Shown here: positions 55,643 to 63,896 of the stretch, one piece after another
Position numbering within the stretch: position 1 is the first letter of the stretch
Layout: every line of letters begins with the position of its first letter
Assembly: GCF_001514125.1 (NCBI RefSeq)
Contig: NZ_KQ948552.1
Span: 543,879 to 607,878 of the forward strand
DNA length: 64,000 nt
Origin: Streptomyces longwoodensis
GTDB lineage: Bacteria; Actinomycetota; Actinomycetes; Streptomycetales; Streptomycetaceae
Reading direction: 5' to 3'
Notes under the pieces: model-generated
Seen by the model: only the letters and a program-made list of their open reading frames with translations
What the model was told of the DNA's origin: nothing
Database searches by the model: none
Position numbers and translations under genes: made by a program

Positions 55643-56000
55643 GCCGCCACTCAAGCAGCCGGGGCCGGGGCGCCGCTGGCAGGAATCCGACGTGTGCATG
55701 CCGCGCCGTAATCCGGTTGACCCCGGCCGTCGGGGCTCCTACGGTGGACGACGGTCCTGTTGCCGCCGATTGGAGAAGGACGTTGCTCCTCTGAGGTCAT
55801 GAGACACCGCCGCACGCCCGTCGGGTGTGCGTGCCGCGTGCGACCTCGGCGTGTCGAGCCGTCCTTGTGGAACCGGGCTGGAACAGGTCTCCTTCCCCGG
55901 TCCTCGTGTGGATCCTCCCGTGCCCCGCCGTCCTGCGGTCGCCGTCCCCGGTGTCTCGACACGCGTTGCCCTGACCGCACCCGCGACCGCGAGGCCCCAC
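55643..56000. other. 358-base region upstream of the ABC-F gene
   Basis: No independent gene is recognised. The plus-strand frame of the ABC-F gene stays open back to about 55827 and a second frame is open from ATG 55799 (MRHRRTPVGCACR), preceded by GAGG. A long 5' leader with an upstream ORF would fit the ribosome-mediated attenuation seen for some antibiotic-responsive ABC-F genes, but no clear terminator/antiterminator pair is visible by eye. Confidence 0.4.
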
Positions 56001-57632
56001 TTGACGCATACCGCCCATTCCATCGCCTGCACCTCCCTCTCCTTCGCCTGGCCCGACGGCACCGCCGTACTGGACGGCCTGGACGTCTCCTTCGGTCCCG
56101 GACGCACCGGGCTCGTCGGCGTCAACGGGTCGGGGAAGTCCACCCTGTTGAAACTGATCGCCGGCGAACTGACCCCCGTCGACGGCACCGTCCGGGTCGC
56201 CGGGGACATCGGGTACCTGCCGCAGAACGTCACGCTCGACACCCGGCTGCGCGTCGACCAGGCCCTCGGCATCGCCGGGCGGCGGGCCGCGCTGCACGCC
56301 ATCGAGGCCGGCGACGTCCGCCCGGAGCACTTCGAGGCCGTCGGCGACGACTGGGACGTGGAGGAACGCGCCCTGGCCACCCTCGGCGAACTCGGCCTCG
56401 GCCACATCGGCCTCGACCGCACCGTCGGCGAGGTCTCCGGCGGCGAGTCCGTGCTGCTGCGGCTGGCCGCGCTGCTGCTGCGCCGGCCCGACGTGCTGCT
56501 CCTGGACGAGCCCACCAACAACCTCGACCTGTACGCGCGACGGCGGCTGTACGCGGCCGTGGCGTCCTGGCCCGGCGTGCTCGTCGTGGTCAGCCACGAC
56601 CGCGAACTCCTCGACCTGGTCGACCAGATCGCCGACCTGCGCGGCGGGGAGGTCGTCTGGTACGGCGGCAACTACACCGCCTACGAGGAGGCCCTGGCCG
56701 TCGAGCAGGAGGCCGCCGAGCGCATGGTGCGGGTCGCCGAGGCCGACGTGCGCCGGCAGAAGCGCGAACTCACCGACGCCCAGGTCAAGCTGGCCCGCCG
56801 CAAGCGGTACGGGCAGAAGATGTGGGAGCAGAAGCGCGAGCCCAAGATCGTGATGGGGGCGCGCAAGCGGGCGGCGCAGGAGTCCGCCGGCAAGCACCGC
56901 ATCCTGCACGAGGAACGGCTCGCCGAGGCCCGCGAGCGGCTCGACGAGGCCGTGGACGCGGTACGGGACGACGACGAGATCCGCGTCGAACTGCCCCACA
57001 CCGCCGTGCCGCCGGGCCGCGGCGTCCTCTCCCTGCGCGAGCTGCGGCTCGCGTACGGCACCCCCGTGACGGTCTCCCTGGACCTGCACGGACCCGAGCG
57101 GGTCGCGCTGGTCGGGCGCAACGGCGCCGGCAAGACGACGCTGCTGCGCACGGTCGCGGGCGAGCTGGCACCGGCGGCGGGCGAGGCGCACGCGCACGTG
57201 CCGCTGCGGTTCCTGCCGCAGCGGCTGGACGTCCTCGACGACGCGCTGACGGTCGCCGAGAACGTGGCCCGGTTCGCGCCGGGCGCCACCAACAACCGGG
57301 TCCGCGCCCGGCTGGCCCACTTCCTGTTCCGGGGCGCGCGCGCCGACCAGCGGGCCGGGACGCTGTCCGGCGGGGAGCGGTTCCGGGCGGCGCTGGCCGC
57401 GCTGATGCTCGCCGAGCCGGCGCCCCAGCTGCTGATGCTGGACGAGCCGACGAACAACCTCGACATGGCGAGCGTGCGCCGGCTCACCTCGGCCCTGGAG
57501 TCGTACGAGGGGGCGCTGGTCGTGGCCAGCCACGACCTGCCGTTCCTGGAGTCGATCGGGATCACCCGGTGGCTGCTGCTCGACGGGGAGCTGCGGGAGA
57601 CCTCGTGGGAGGAGCTGACCGAGGCGGGGTAG
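56001..57632 (+). CDS. ABC-F family ATP-binding protein
   Basis: A 543-residue twin-ABC protein without membrane spans. Walker A motifs are GVNGSGKSTLLKL (about 36-48) and GRNGAGKTTLLRT (about 372-384); signatures LSGGE/VSGGESVLL and LSGGERFRA; both Walker B sites read DEPTNNLD. A basic linker (about 235-320: ADVRRQKRELTDAQVKLARR, then KRYGQKMWEQKREPK) is typical of ribosome-acting ABC-F. TTG 56001 is chosen because homology starts at ITCTSLSF-type sequence and GAGG lies six bases upstream; longer in-frame starts are possible. It resembles a second ABC-F in this window at 35947. Confidence 0.88.
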   Translation: MTHTAHSIACTSLSFAWPDGTAVLDGLDVSFGPGRTGLVGVNGSGKSTLLKLIAGELTPVDGTVRVAGDIGYLPQNVTLDTRLRVDQALGIAGRRAALHAIEAGDVRPEHFEAVGDDWDVEERALATLGELGLGHIGLDRTVGEVSGGESVLLRLAALLLRRPDVLLLDEPTNNLDLYARRRLYAAVASWPGVLVVVSHDRELLDLVDQIADLRGGEVVWYGGNYTAYEEALAVEQEAAERMVRVAEADVRRQKRELTDAQVKLARRKRYGQKMWEQKREPKIVMGARKRAAQESAGKHRILHEERLAEARERLDEAVDAVRDDDEIRVELPHTAVPPGRGVLSLRELRLAYGTPVTVSLDLHGPERVALVGRNGAGKTTLLRTVAGELAPAAGEAHAHVPLRFLPQRLDVLDDALTVAENVARFAPGATNNRVRARLAHFLFRGARADQRAGTLSGGERFRAALAALMLAEPAPQLLMLDEPTNNLDMASVRRLTSALESYEGALVVASHDLPFLESIGITRWLLLDGELRETSWEELTEAG

Positions 57633-57740
57633 GCGGGGGTTTGGTCCTGGTGCCCCGGGGCTGCATGATGGCGGACCGGCGCCAGGCCCACGGCGCCGGT
57701 CCGCCCCTCGCCGGTACCCCACCACGAGACCTCCACGAAA

Positions 57741-57769
57741 AGACACGGAAAGACACGGAAGACACGGAC
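57741..57769 (+). repeat. AGACACGGA tandem repeats before the DDAH gene
   Basis: AGACACGGAA occurs at 57741 and 57751, and GACACGGA at 57761. The repeats run into the start codon GTG at 57770. They take the place of a normal ribosome binding site; each contains a partial GGA core. Confidence 0.7.
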
Positions 57770-58546
57770 GTGCCCAGCAAGAAGGCCCTCATCCGCCGCC
57801 CCGGCCCGCGCCTCGCCGAAGGGCTGGTCACGCACGTCGAGCGGGAGGACGTCGACGTGGACCTCGCCGTCGAGCAGTGGGAGGCGTACGCGCAGGCGCT
57901 GCGCGCGCACGGCTGGGAGACCGTCGAGGTCGAGCCCGCCGACGACTGCCCGGACGCGGTGTTCGTCGAGGACGCCGTGGTGGTGTTCCGCAACGTCGCC
58001 CTGATCACCCGGCCCGGCGCCGAGTCCCGCCGCGGGGAGACCGCGGGCGTCGAGGAGGCCGTGGCGCGCCTGGGCTGCTCGGTGAACTGGATCTGGGAGC
58101 CGGGCACGCTGGACGGCGGTGACGTGCTGAAGGTCGGCGACACGGTGTACGTCGGCCGGGGCGGGCGGACCAACGCGGCCGGGGTCCAGCAGCTGCGCGC
58201 GGCGTTCGAGCCGCTGGGCGCGCGCGTGGTGGCCGTCCCGGTGAGCCGGGTGCTGCACCTGAAGTCGGCCGTGACGGCGCTGCCCGACGGCACGGTGATC
58301 GGGCACATCCCGAAGGTCGACCGGCCGTCGCTGTTCCCGCGCTTCCTGTCGGTGCCGGAGGAGTCCGGCGCGCACGTGGTGCTGCTAGGCGGCGACCGGC
58401 TGCTGATGGCGGCGAGCGCCCCGCGCACGGCCGACCTGCTCACCGACCTCGGTTTCGAGGTGGTCGTGGTGGACATCAGCGAGTTCGAGAAGCTCGAGGG
58501 CTGTGTGACGTGCCTCTCGGTCCGGTTGCGGGAGCTGTACGCCTGA
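57770..58546 (+). CDS. dimethylarginine dimethylaminohydrolase (DDAH)
   Basis: A 258-residue pentein-fold hydrolase that converts N-methylated arginines (or arginine analogues) to citrulline and amines. Features are DAVFVEDAVVVFRNVALITRPG (substrate Asp/Glu, split), GTLDGGDVLKVGDTVYVG, HLKSAVTAL (catalytic His, about 163) and GCVTCLSV (catalytic Cys near residue 249). The start is GTG 57770 within the repeat. It could also serve as citrullinating arginine deiminase-like enzyme; DDAH is the best fit by length and motifs. Confidence 0.92.
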   Translation: MPSKKALIRRPGPRLAEGLVTHVEREDVDVDLAVEQWEAYAQALRAHGWETVEVEPADDCPDAVFVEDAVVVFRNVALITRPGAESRRGETAGVEEAVARLGCSVNWIWEPGTLDGGDVLKVGDTVYVGRGGRTNAAGVQQLRAAFEPLGARVVAVPVSRVLHLKSAVTALPDGTVIGHIPKVDRPSLFPRFLSVPEESGAHVVLLGGDRLLMAASAPRTADLLTDLGFEVVVVDISEFEKLEGCVTCLSVRLRELYA

Positions 58547-58569
58547 CGGGGAACCCGGGCCTCCCCGTC
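58545..58569 (+). terminator. hairpin after the DDAH gene
   Basis: GACGGGGA (58545-58552, starting in the stop codon) pairs with TCCCCGTC (58562-58569). Confidence 0.5.
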
Positions 58570-58684
58570 CGGGCCCCGGACCTGCGCGAATCTGAGTCAT
58601 TTGGGTGGATTCGTCCCGGCGGGGCCCGTCCCGGCGGGACGGATCCGGCCGGGCTGATCAGCGGTCTTTACGGCGGCCTTAACC

Positions 58685-58726
58685 TACGGCTTCGTAACCT
58701 ACGGGTACGTAGCCTACGCTTTCGTA
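58685..58726. promoter_or_regulatory. three tandem TACG-N4-CGTA operators before the desaturase gene
   Basis: TACG-GCTT-CGTA (58685-58696), TACG-GGTA-CGTA (58700-58711) and TACG-CTTT-CGTA (58715-58726) repeat every 15 bases, each inside a CCTACG(N4)CGTA(A/G) unit. They lie 58-99 bases upstream of the desaturase GTG, where a promoter would be. Three regularly spaced dyads indicate cooperative binding of a dimeric regulator, probably a TetR-type lipid sensor. Confidence 0.75.
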
Positions 58727-58783
58727 AGTTCGGCACCGCTCGCCGGACCGTCCCCGTCTGTTCCCGCGTCCCCTGGAGTTCCC

Positions 58784-59758
58784 GTGACGATCACTTCCCC
58801 GCACCTCGGCAGCGCCGCCGGCTGGACCGACGCCCGGCTGCTGTACGCCTTGGAGGAAGTGGTCGAGAAGGAACTCAACCGGCACCTGCAGGTCGCCAAG
58901 GACTGGATGCCGCACGAGTACGTGCCGTGGAGCGACGCCCGCAACTTCCCCGGCTTCTTCGAGGACGGCGAGGCCTGGGAGAAGGACCAGTCGAAGGTCA
59001 CCGAGATCGGCCGGATCGCGCTGGTGGTCAACCTCCTCACCGAGGACAACCTGCCCAGCTACCACCACGAGATCGCCAGCCTCTTCGGCCGCGAGGGCGC
59101 CTGGGGCACCTGGGTGCACCGCTGGACGGCCGAGGAGGGCCGACACGGCATCGTCATGCGCGACTACCTGCTCGCCTCGCGCGCGGTGGACCCGGACAAG
59201 CTGGAGCAGTTCCGGATGGCCCACATGAGCGAGGGCTTCGAGTCCGACAACCGGCACTCGATGCTGCACTCGGTCGCCTACGTCGCCTTCCAGGAGCTCG
59301 CGACCCGCATCTCCCACCGCAACACCGGCCACCAGTCGGGCGACCCGGTCTGCGACCGCATGCTCGCGCGCATCGCGACCGACGAGAACCTGCACATGGT
59401 CTTCTACCGCAACCTGCTCAAGGCGGCCTTCGAGCTCGCCCCCGACCTGACGATGCAGGCCGTGCGGGACGTGGTGGTCGACTTCCGCATGCCGGGCCAC
59501 GGCATCCCCGGCTTCGAGCGGGCCGCCGCGCAGATGGCCATCGGCGAGGTCTACAACCTGCGCATCCACCACGACGACGTGCTGCAGCCCGTGCTGCGCT
59601 TCCTGAAGGTCATGGACATCGACGGCCTCGGCCCCGAGGGCCAGCGGGCCCAGGACGAGCTGGGCCTGTTCCTGGGCGGCCTGGACGCGGAGGCCGCGAA
59701 GTTCGACGAGCGCCTGGCGGCCCGCAAGGCCCGGATGGCTGCGCGGGCGGCGGGCTGA
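58784..59758 (+). CDS. acyl-[acyl-carrier-protein] desaturase
   Basis: A 324-residue soluble diiron desaturase. Iron ligands are in the Glu-x-x-His motifs WTAEEGRHG (about 115-123) and TDENLHMVF (about 200-208), with further Glu in KELNRH (about 28) and the intervening helices. It introduces a cis double bond (typically delta-9) in acyl-ACP, controlling membrane fluidity. The start is GTG 58784. Three dyads just upstream suggest tight regulation. No partner ferredoxin lies adjacent. Confidence 0.94.
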   Translation: MTITSPHLGSAAGWTDARLLYALEEVVEKELNRHLQVAKDWMPHEYVPWSDARNFPGFFEDGEAWEKDQSKVTEIGRIALVVNLLTEDNLPSYHHEIASLFGREGAWGTWVHRWTAEEGRHGIVMRDYLLASRAVDPDKLEQFRMAHMSEGFESDNRHSMLHSVAYVAFQELATRISHRNTGHQSGDPVCDRMLARIATDENLHMVFYRNLLKAAFELAPDLTMQAVRDVVVDFRMPGHGIPGFERAAAQMAIGEVYNLRIHHDDVLQPVLRFLKVMDIDGLGPEGQRAQDELGLFLGGLDAEAAKFDERLAARKARMAARAAG

Positions 59759-59818
59759 GCGAGGGGGGCGGGACCGGGTCTCGCGGTCCCTGGCGTACGC
59801 GGCCGCGTGCGCTGAGGG

Positions 59819-60064
59819 TCAGGAGGAGGTGCGCCTCAGGTGGAGGCGTTCCTTCTCGGACAGGCCGCCCCAGACGCCGAAGCGCTCGTCGTGGGTGAGG
59901 GCGTAGTCGAGGCAGGCGGAGCGGATCGGGCACAGGCCGCAGATCCGCTTCGCGTCACGCACCGAGCTGCCGGGCTCGGGGAAGAAGAAGTCCGCCCCGG
60001 TCTGCGCGCACAGCGCCTCCCGCTGCCAGGTGAGGTCGGGCGTGGTGATGGTGTCGGTGAACAT
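59819..60064 (-). CDS. WhiB-like iron-sulfur regulator
   Basis: An 81-residue Wbl protein. Four Cys ligands are visible: one in REALCAQTG, two in ICGLCPIRSACLDYA (CxxC plus a third Cys five residues later). The GVWGG turn and the basic end KERLHLRRTSS follow. Wbl proteins bind [4Fe-4S] and act with sigma factor HrdB-like region 4 to control development and redox response. No adjacent target is evident. The ATG lacks a strong Shine-Dalgarno. S. coelicolor has several such paralogues, so I do not name it further. Confidence 0.92.
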   Translation of the reverse strand: MFTDTITTPDLTWQREALCAQTGADFFFPEPGSSVRDAKRICGLCPIRSACLDYALTHDERFGVWGGLSEKERLHLRRTSS

Positions 60065-60314
60065 GCCCAGGAGCGTGCCGGTCGGCGAAAAACGTTCGCT
60101 CAACGACTGATCAACGCGGGCGGACGGACCCGGCCGTCCCGATGATGGCCCCGCGCGGCGCCCCGGTGCACGGCGGCGCGCGGGGAGAACCGCGCAGCGG
60201 GGCCGGTCCCGGTCGCCGGCCGTGCGGACCGGACGGGCGGTTCGGCGGCGCTTGTCGGTGGTGGGTGCCAGACTCGGCAGTACAGGCAACGGGATCCCTC
60301 AGAGGAGGGCGCAG

Positions 60315-61130
60315 ATGCTCACCATCCGTGATGTCACCGGCTCGCCGAACTGGCTCGACGTCGGCACCCCCGACATCGACGGCGCCGCTTCCTTCTACGG
60401 CGGCCTGTTCGGCTGGGAGTATCGCCCCGGCCCGCCCGAGGCCGGCGGGTACGGCTTCTTCCAGCTCGCCGGGAGGACCGTGGCGGGCGGCATGCAGACC
60501 TCCGCCGAGCAGGGGCCGCCCTCCTGGACCGTGTACTTCCTGACCTCGGACGCGGACGCCACGGCGCGGGCGGCCGAGGGCGCCCACGGCAAGGTGCTGG
60601 CCGGTCCGCTGGACGTGCTGGACCGCGGGCGCATGGCGATCCTCGCCGACAAGGCGGACGTGCCGTTCGGCATCTGGCAGCCGGGCCGGACCAAGGGGCT
60701 GGACCTGGTCCAGGAGCCGGGCTCGCTGTGCTGGATCGAGCTGTACACGGCCGACCTGCCCATGGCCGCCTACTTCTACCGCGCGGCCCTCGGCCTGGAG
60801 ACCTACGGCGTCGACTTCCCCGGCGGCACGTACACCACCCTGCTGCCGGGCGGGCTGAGCGAGGACGCCATGTTCGGCGGCATCGTCCCGCTGTCCGAGG
60901 ACCCGCTGGAGGCGGAGGCCGGGGCGTACTGGCTGCCGTACTTCGAGGTCGAGGACACCGACGCGGCGGTGGCCACCGCGCGGGAGCTGGGCGGCACGGT
61001 CCGCAGCCCCGCCACGGACCTCCCGGGCGTCGGCCGTGTCGCCCGGCTCGCCGACCCCTACGGCGCCCGCTTCGCGGTGATCAGGAGCGCGACCCCGCAG
61101 CCGGGTGCCGACGGGCCCGAGGGGACGTGA
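60315..61130 (+). CDS. VOC superfamily protein with two glyoxalase-like domains
   Basis: A 271-residue protein made of two vicinal-oxygen-chelate modules (about 10-125 and about 135-255). Each begins NWLDVGTPDIDGAASFYGGLFGW-like or CWIELYTADLPMAAYFYRAALGL (read in parts) and ends in a DPFG/DPYG motif (ADPYGARFAV near the end). Such proteins bind or modify small molecules, including antibiotic binding. GGAGG precedes ATG 60315. The substrate is unknown; no resistance gene is adjacent. Confidence 0.9.
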   Translation: MLTIRDVTGSPNWLDVGTPDIDGAASFYGGLFGWEYRPGPPEAGGYGFFQLAGRTVAGGMQTSAEQGPPSWTVYFLTSDADATARAAEGAHGKVLAGPLDVLDRGRMAILADKADVPFGIWQPGRTKGLDLVQEPGSLCWIELYTADLPMAAYFYRAALGLETYGVDFPGGTYTTLLPGGLSEDAMFGGIVPLSEDPLEAEAGAYWLPYFEVEDTDAAVATARELGGTVRSPATDLPGVGRVARLADPYGARFAVIRSATPQPGADGPEGT

Positions 61131-61248
61131 GGGGCGCCGTCCGCGGTGGCCGTCACGCCAGGTGAGGCGAGGCCTCAGCGGCTGCCACGCGACGACCCCG
61201 TCGGCGTGCGGCAGCCGCGGCCTTCTGCAGTGCCCACCGTGACATGGG

Positions 61249-61938
61249 TCAGCGATTGACCACGTCACGGGTCTGGGCGTACACGGTCGCGTCCGTCAGC
61301 AGAGCGGTGTGACTGAGGCAGGCGGTCCGGGTGTTGGTCGCGCCGGAGAGCGCCACGGAGCTGTCAGGGTTGATCACCGTGTCGCAGGGCGACCACCAGG
61401 TCGCGTAGCGGGCCGCACCCGGCGTCTCGTCACCGGAGTTGAGGTCGGCCAGGAAGGCGGAGCCGATCCGCATCTCGGTGCAGGACGTGTCGGTGCAGGT
61501 GTTGGCGCTGTCCGTGCCGTGGTTCGGGCCGCCCAGGGACACCCAGGCGTCCACCTTGGCGGTGCCGCCGAGATTCTTCAGGTAGTAGCGGGAGCCGAGC
61601 CCGCCCATGGAGTGGCTGACGATGTCGACCTTGGTGGCGCCGGTCGCCGCGAGGAGCCGGTCGACCTCGGCGGACAGTTGCTGGGCCGTCGTGGCGTTCG
61701 ACTGGCGCCAGTCGTAGGACCACTGGTCGAGGTACGAGGAGGGCCAGCCGTCCGCTCTGAAGCGGTCCGCCATGGTGTTCCAGTTGCTCGCGTTCCCGGT
61801 GTAACCGTGCACGAACAGGACGGGGTTGCTGGTCGCGGTGAACGTGGTACCGCCGGCGGCCTGAGCGGGGAGGGAAGCCTGTACGGCGAGCAGGGCACCG
61901 GCTGCCGCGGCGGCTGCGGCGGCAAGGGTCTTCTTCAC
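61249..61938 (-). CDS. secreted triacylglycerol lipase / esterase
   Basis: A 229-residue exported serine hydrolase. Residues 1 to about 27 are a signal peptide (KKTLAAAAAAA ... AQA-AG). The elbow SHSMGGLGS (GxSxG-like, about 107-115) gives the nucleophile; PVLFVHGYTGN is the oxyanion-hole HG motif; LGGPNHG and a C-terminal His (SHTALL) follow. Cys pairs probably form disulfides outside. It resembles Streptomyces extracellular lipases. Start GTG 61938 with GGAGTCCCC upstream. A TetR-type dyad (62112) lies upstream. Confidence 0.93.
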   Translation of the reverse strand: MKKTLAAAAAAAAGALLAVQASLPAQAAGGTTFTATSNPVLFVHGYTGNASNWNTMADRFRADGWPSSYLDQWSYDWRQSNATTAQQLSAEVDRLLAATGATKVDIVSHSMGGLGSRYYLKNLGGTAKVDAWVSLGGPNHGTDSANTCTDTSCTEMRIGSAFLADLNSGDETPGAARYATWWSPCDTVINPDSSVALSGATNTRTACLSHTALLTDATVYAQTRDVVNR

Positions 61939-62111
61939 GTGGGGACTCCGTGGTGGGGTCGGGGACGGCGCTCGTCGGCGCGTTCTGACAGAGGGCAGCC
62001 CTGAGGCTTCCCGGATCACGGGAGCGGGGCCTGCGGGCTGGGCATGACGAGGGGGGTCTGCCGGACCGCTGGGGAGACGGGGGCAGCCGTGTCAGTGAAG
62101 GTGGCGTGAGA

Positions 62112-62129
62112 ATACTGACCGGTAGGTAT
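62112..62129. promoter_or_regulatory. TetR-type dyad upstream of the lipase gene
   Basis: ATACTGACC then GGTAGGTAT form an 18-base dyad with seven of nine pairs. The pattern ATAC-GACCGGT-GTAT is typical of TetR operators. No TetR gene is present nearby; a truncated transposase lies on its other side. Confidence 0.55.
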
Positions 62130-62255
62130 CTCGGGTCAAGGGGCGTGCACCAAATAGATGCGGACGCGATCCGCTGCGCGTTCGCCGCGCCTCCCTGCGC
62201 ACGTCACCGCGTGCTGCCGGCAGGGACGGCACCCCCCTAGGCATCGTCTTGTCGA

Positions 62256-62798
62256 TCATGTCTGGAGCCGGATGAGTGTGCTGGCCAGGGTGATGGCGGC
62301 GAGGTAGCGGTCGGGTTGCTTGTCGTAGCGGGTGGCGATGCCTCGCCACTGCTTGAGGCGGTGGAAGCAGCGCTCGACGACGTTGCGGCGGCGGTAGACG
62401 GTCCGGTCGAAGCCGCAGGGCCGTTCGCGGCGCCGGCGTCGGCCCGCGAGCTGGTCGACGCGTTCGGGAATGGTCGCCTTGATGCCGCGTCTGCGCAGGC
62501 AGGCGCGGAAGGAACGGGCCGAGTAGCCCTTGTCTGCCACCACCCGCTCCGGCCGGACAAGGGGCCGTCCCGGCCCGGCGCTCGCGACCCGGATCTTGTC
62601 GATGACCGTCTCGGCCTGGGTGCAGTCGTTGCGGGTGCCGGCCGTGACCGTGAAGGACAGCGGCCGGCCCCGTCCGTCGCAGGCCAGGTGGATCTTGCTG
62701 GTCAGTCCGCCGCGGGATGAGGCGCTGTTCGTCCCCCGCCAGCTCCCACCCGCCTGCAAGCCCGCTGCGGCCAGGCGCGGCAAGGGCGAGGCGGTCAC
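62256..62798 (-). pseudogene. truncated IS5-family transposase
   Basis: The C-terminal half of an IS5-type DDE transposase: SSRGGLTSKIHLACDGRGRPL, VTAGTRNDCTQAETVIDKIR, VVADKGYSARSFRACLRRRG (second Asp) and RRNVVERCFHRLKQWRGIATRYDK (catalytic Glu, Y2-R-E/K-like). The N-terminal part, including the first Asp region, is missing past about residue 25; sequence there does not match. A CTAG at 62237 precedes an end-like GGCATCGTCTTGTCGATC, which may be one terminal repeat. No opposite end is found. The element is dead. Confidence 0.82.
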
Positions 62799-63154
62799 GG
62801 GAACGGTCGTCGCCCACGGCCGGACCGGTCCAACATGCCATTCCCGACTTTGGGAATCGGCGTGGACGCACCCGCCGGCCCGGGGAGACGGGGCGGTGGG
62901 TGCTGAGCCCGGAGCACGTCGCCCGGATCAGCGCCTGGATCGCGGGCGAGGACCCCGCCGGGAGTTTCGATCTGGGCGGAGGCGGTCGCCGCCACGGTGA
63001 TGGACGGACCGATGCCGACGCGCACGTCGACCCCGAGCCGCGAGATGCTCCGCACCCGCAGCACCTCGCCCAAGCGGCGGGCGTCGGTGCCAACGAAACC
63101 GAATCGTCCGTCACCGAAGTTGAACCAGCCCAGGCGGCAGGCAGCGGACCACCG
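62799..63154. other. unassigned region beyond the transposase fragment
   Basis: Long open frames occur on both strands but none shows a family motif, codon pattern or ribosome binding site that I trust. A plus-strand stretch near 62900 (VLSPEHVARISAWIAGED) looks protein-like and may be a remnant. Treat as probable degraded DNA. Confidence 0.4.
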
Positions 63155-63391
63155 TTAACGTCGGCCGCGCCGCATCTCCTGAATCTCTCGCATGTGCTGC
63201 GCATCCCGTTCTTCAGACCGACGCCGCGATCGTGCCACCACAGATCCCAACAATGTGTAGAGCACCGCGTAGATCAGACATTGGGCTGCGAAGTCCCACC
63301 CCCACGACCGGTCACTCACGAGCGTCGTGACAGCGCTCACTACCGCTGCCAAGGCCAGCGCAGCACCGATCCGCTTCCACCATGTCGTCAT
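63155..63391 (-). CDS. small membrane protein, unknown
   Basis: 78 residues: a short Lys/Arg N-terminus (TTWWKR), one hydrophobic helix (about 8-25) and a second (about 34-52), then a highly charged tail (RSRRRSEERDAQHMREIQEM) likely coiled-coil and cytoplasmic. GGGG precedes the ATG at a longish distance. GC content is clearly lower than in the rest of the window. Not recognised as a named family. Confidence 0.65.
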   Translation of the reverse strand: MTTWWKRIGAALALAAVVSAVTTLVSDRSWGWDFAAQCLIYAVLYTLLGSVVARSRRRSEERDAQHMREIQEMRRGRR

Positions 63392-63603
63392 AGTCGACCG
63401 TTACCCCTTCGCCTCTTGATCACTGAGGGGGCCCAACAGGCTGTCCACGGGCCGAACCGCATAAAAGTCGATGCAGTACACACGAACGATTACTTGAACC
63501 GCAGCCTGGAGCAGCTTGGCCGGTCACACATCCGCATTTCCATCGGTCCGTCCAGCCTGAACTCGACGAAGTCGCCACCTACTGCCGACGTACCTCCGAC
63601 TCA
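63392..63603. other. unassigned lower-GC intergenic region
   Basis: About 54 percent GC by eye. No convincing gene. An open plus-strand frame (near 63480, NDYLNRSLEQLGRSHIRISIG) has protein-like composition without a start or known family. It may be a fragment of an acquired gene. Confidence 0.35.
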
Positions 63604-63684
63604 GGTCACCAGCCCATAACCATGACCCGGGGGAAGGCAATGCAGTCCGCCCGGGTCATGGTTATTCTCGGCCTACTGGTGACC
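63604..63684. repeat. long stem-loop at the 3' end of the last gene
   Basis: ATAACCATGACCCGGG at 63616-63631 pairs exactly with 63650-63665; outer arms GGTCACCAG (63604-63612) and CTGGTGACC (63676-63684) extend it. The total stem is about 25 base pairs with an internal bulge and an 18-base loop. It overlaps the end of the reading frame at 63606. Confidence 0.75.
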
Positions 63685-63896
63685 GGGCTGTTTTTCCTCA
63701 TAATGTTCAGAAACATTGCCAGGCCGGCATAGATGACGACGACAAGAGCCAGGAAGATCCATCCCCCGGAATTTCCGGAAGCTATCAGGAAGACGCCGAA
63801 CAGAATTCCTACAACGGCAAAACATGTGGTGATTGTCATGTAACGCTTTACGACCGCGCGCTGTTCCAATTCCGCCGGCGACCACACCCGCCACAT
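63606..63896 (-). CDS. small membrane protein, unknown
   Basis: A 96-residue protein with two hydrophobic helices (about 21-40, TITTCFAVVGILFGVFLIAS, and about 46-63, WIFLALVVVIYAGLAMFL), then a basic C-terminus. The start is uncertain; ATG 63896 is used, and a longer frame reaches 63956. Codon use includes ATA, TTC/TTT mixtures and AAT atypical of high-GC neighbours. The last about 18 codons lie within a long hairpin, so the real stop or terminator could be affected. No family recognised. Confidence 0.55.
   Translation of the reverse strand: MWRVWSPAELEQRAVVKRYMTITTCFAVVGILFGVFLIASGNSGGWIFLALVVVIYAGLAMFLNIMRKNSPVTSRPRITMTRADCIAFPRVMVMGW

Noticed and set aside
57741..57769. CRISPR-like short repeats
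   Set aside because: Only three adjacent copies without spacers; a simple tandem repeat.
62717..63619. 300-codon plus-strand frame beyond the transposase
   Set aside because: No start signal or family; crosses regions of different composition, so probably chance or fragments.
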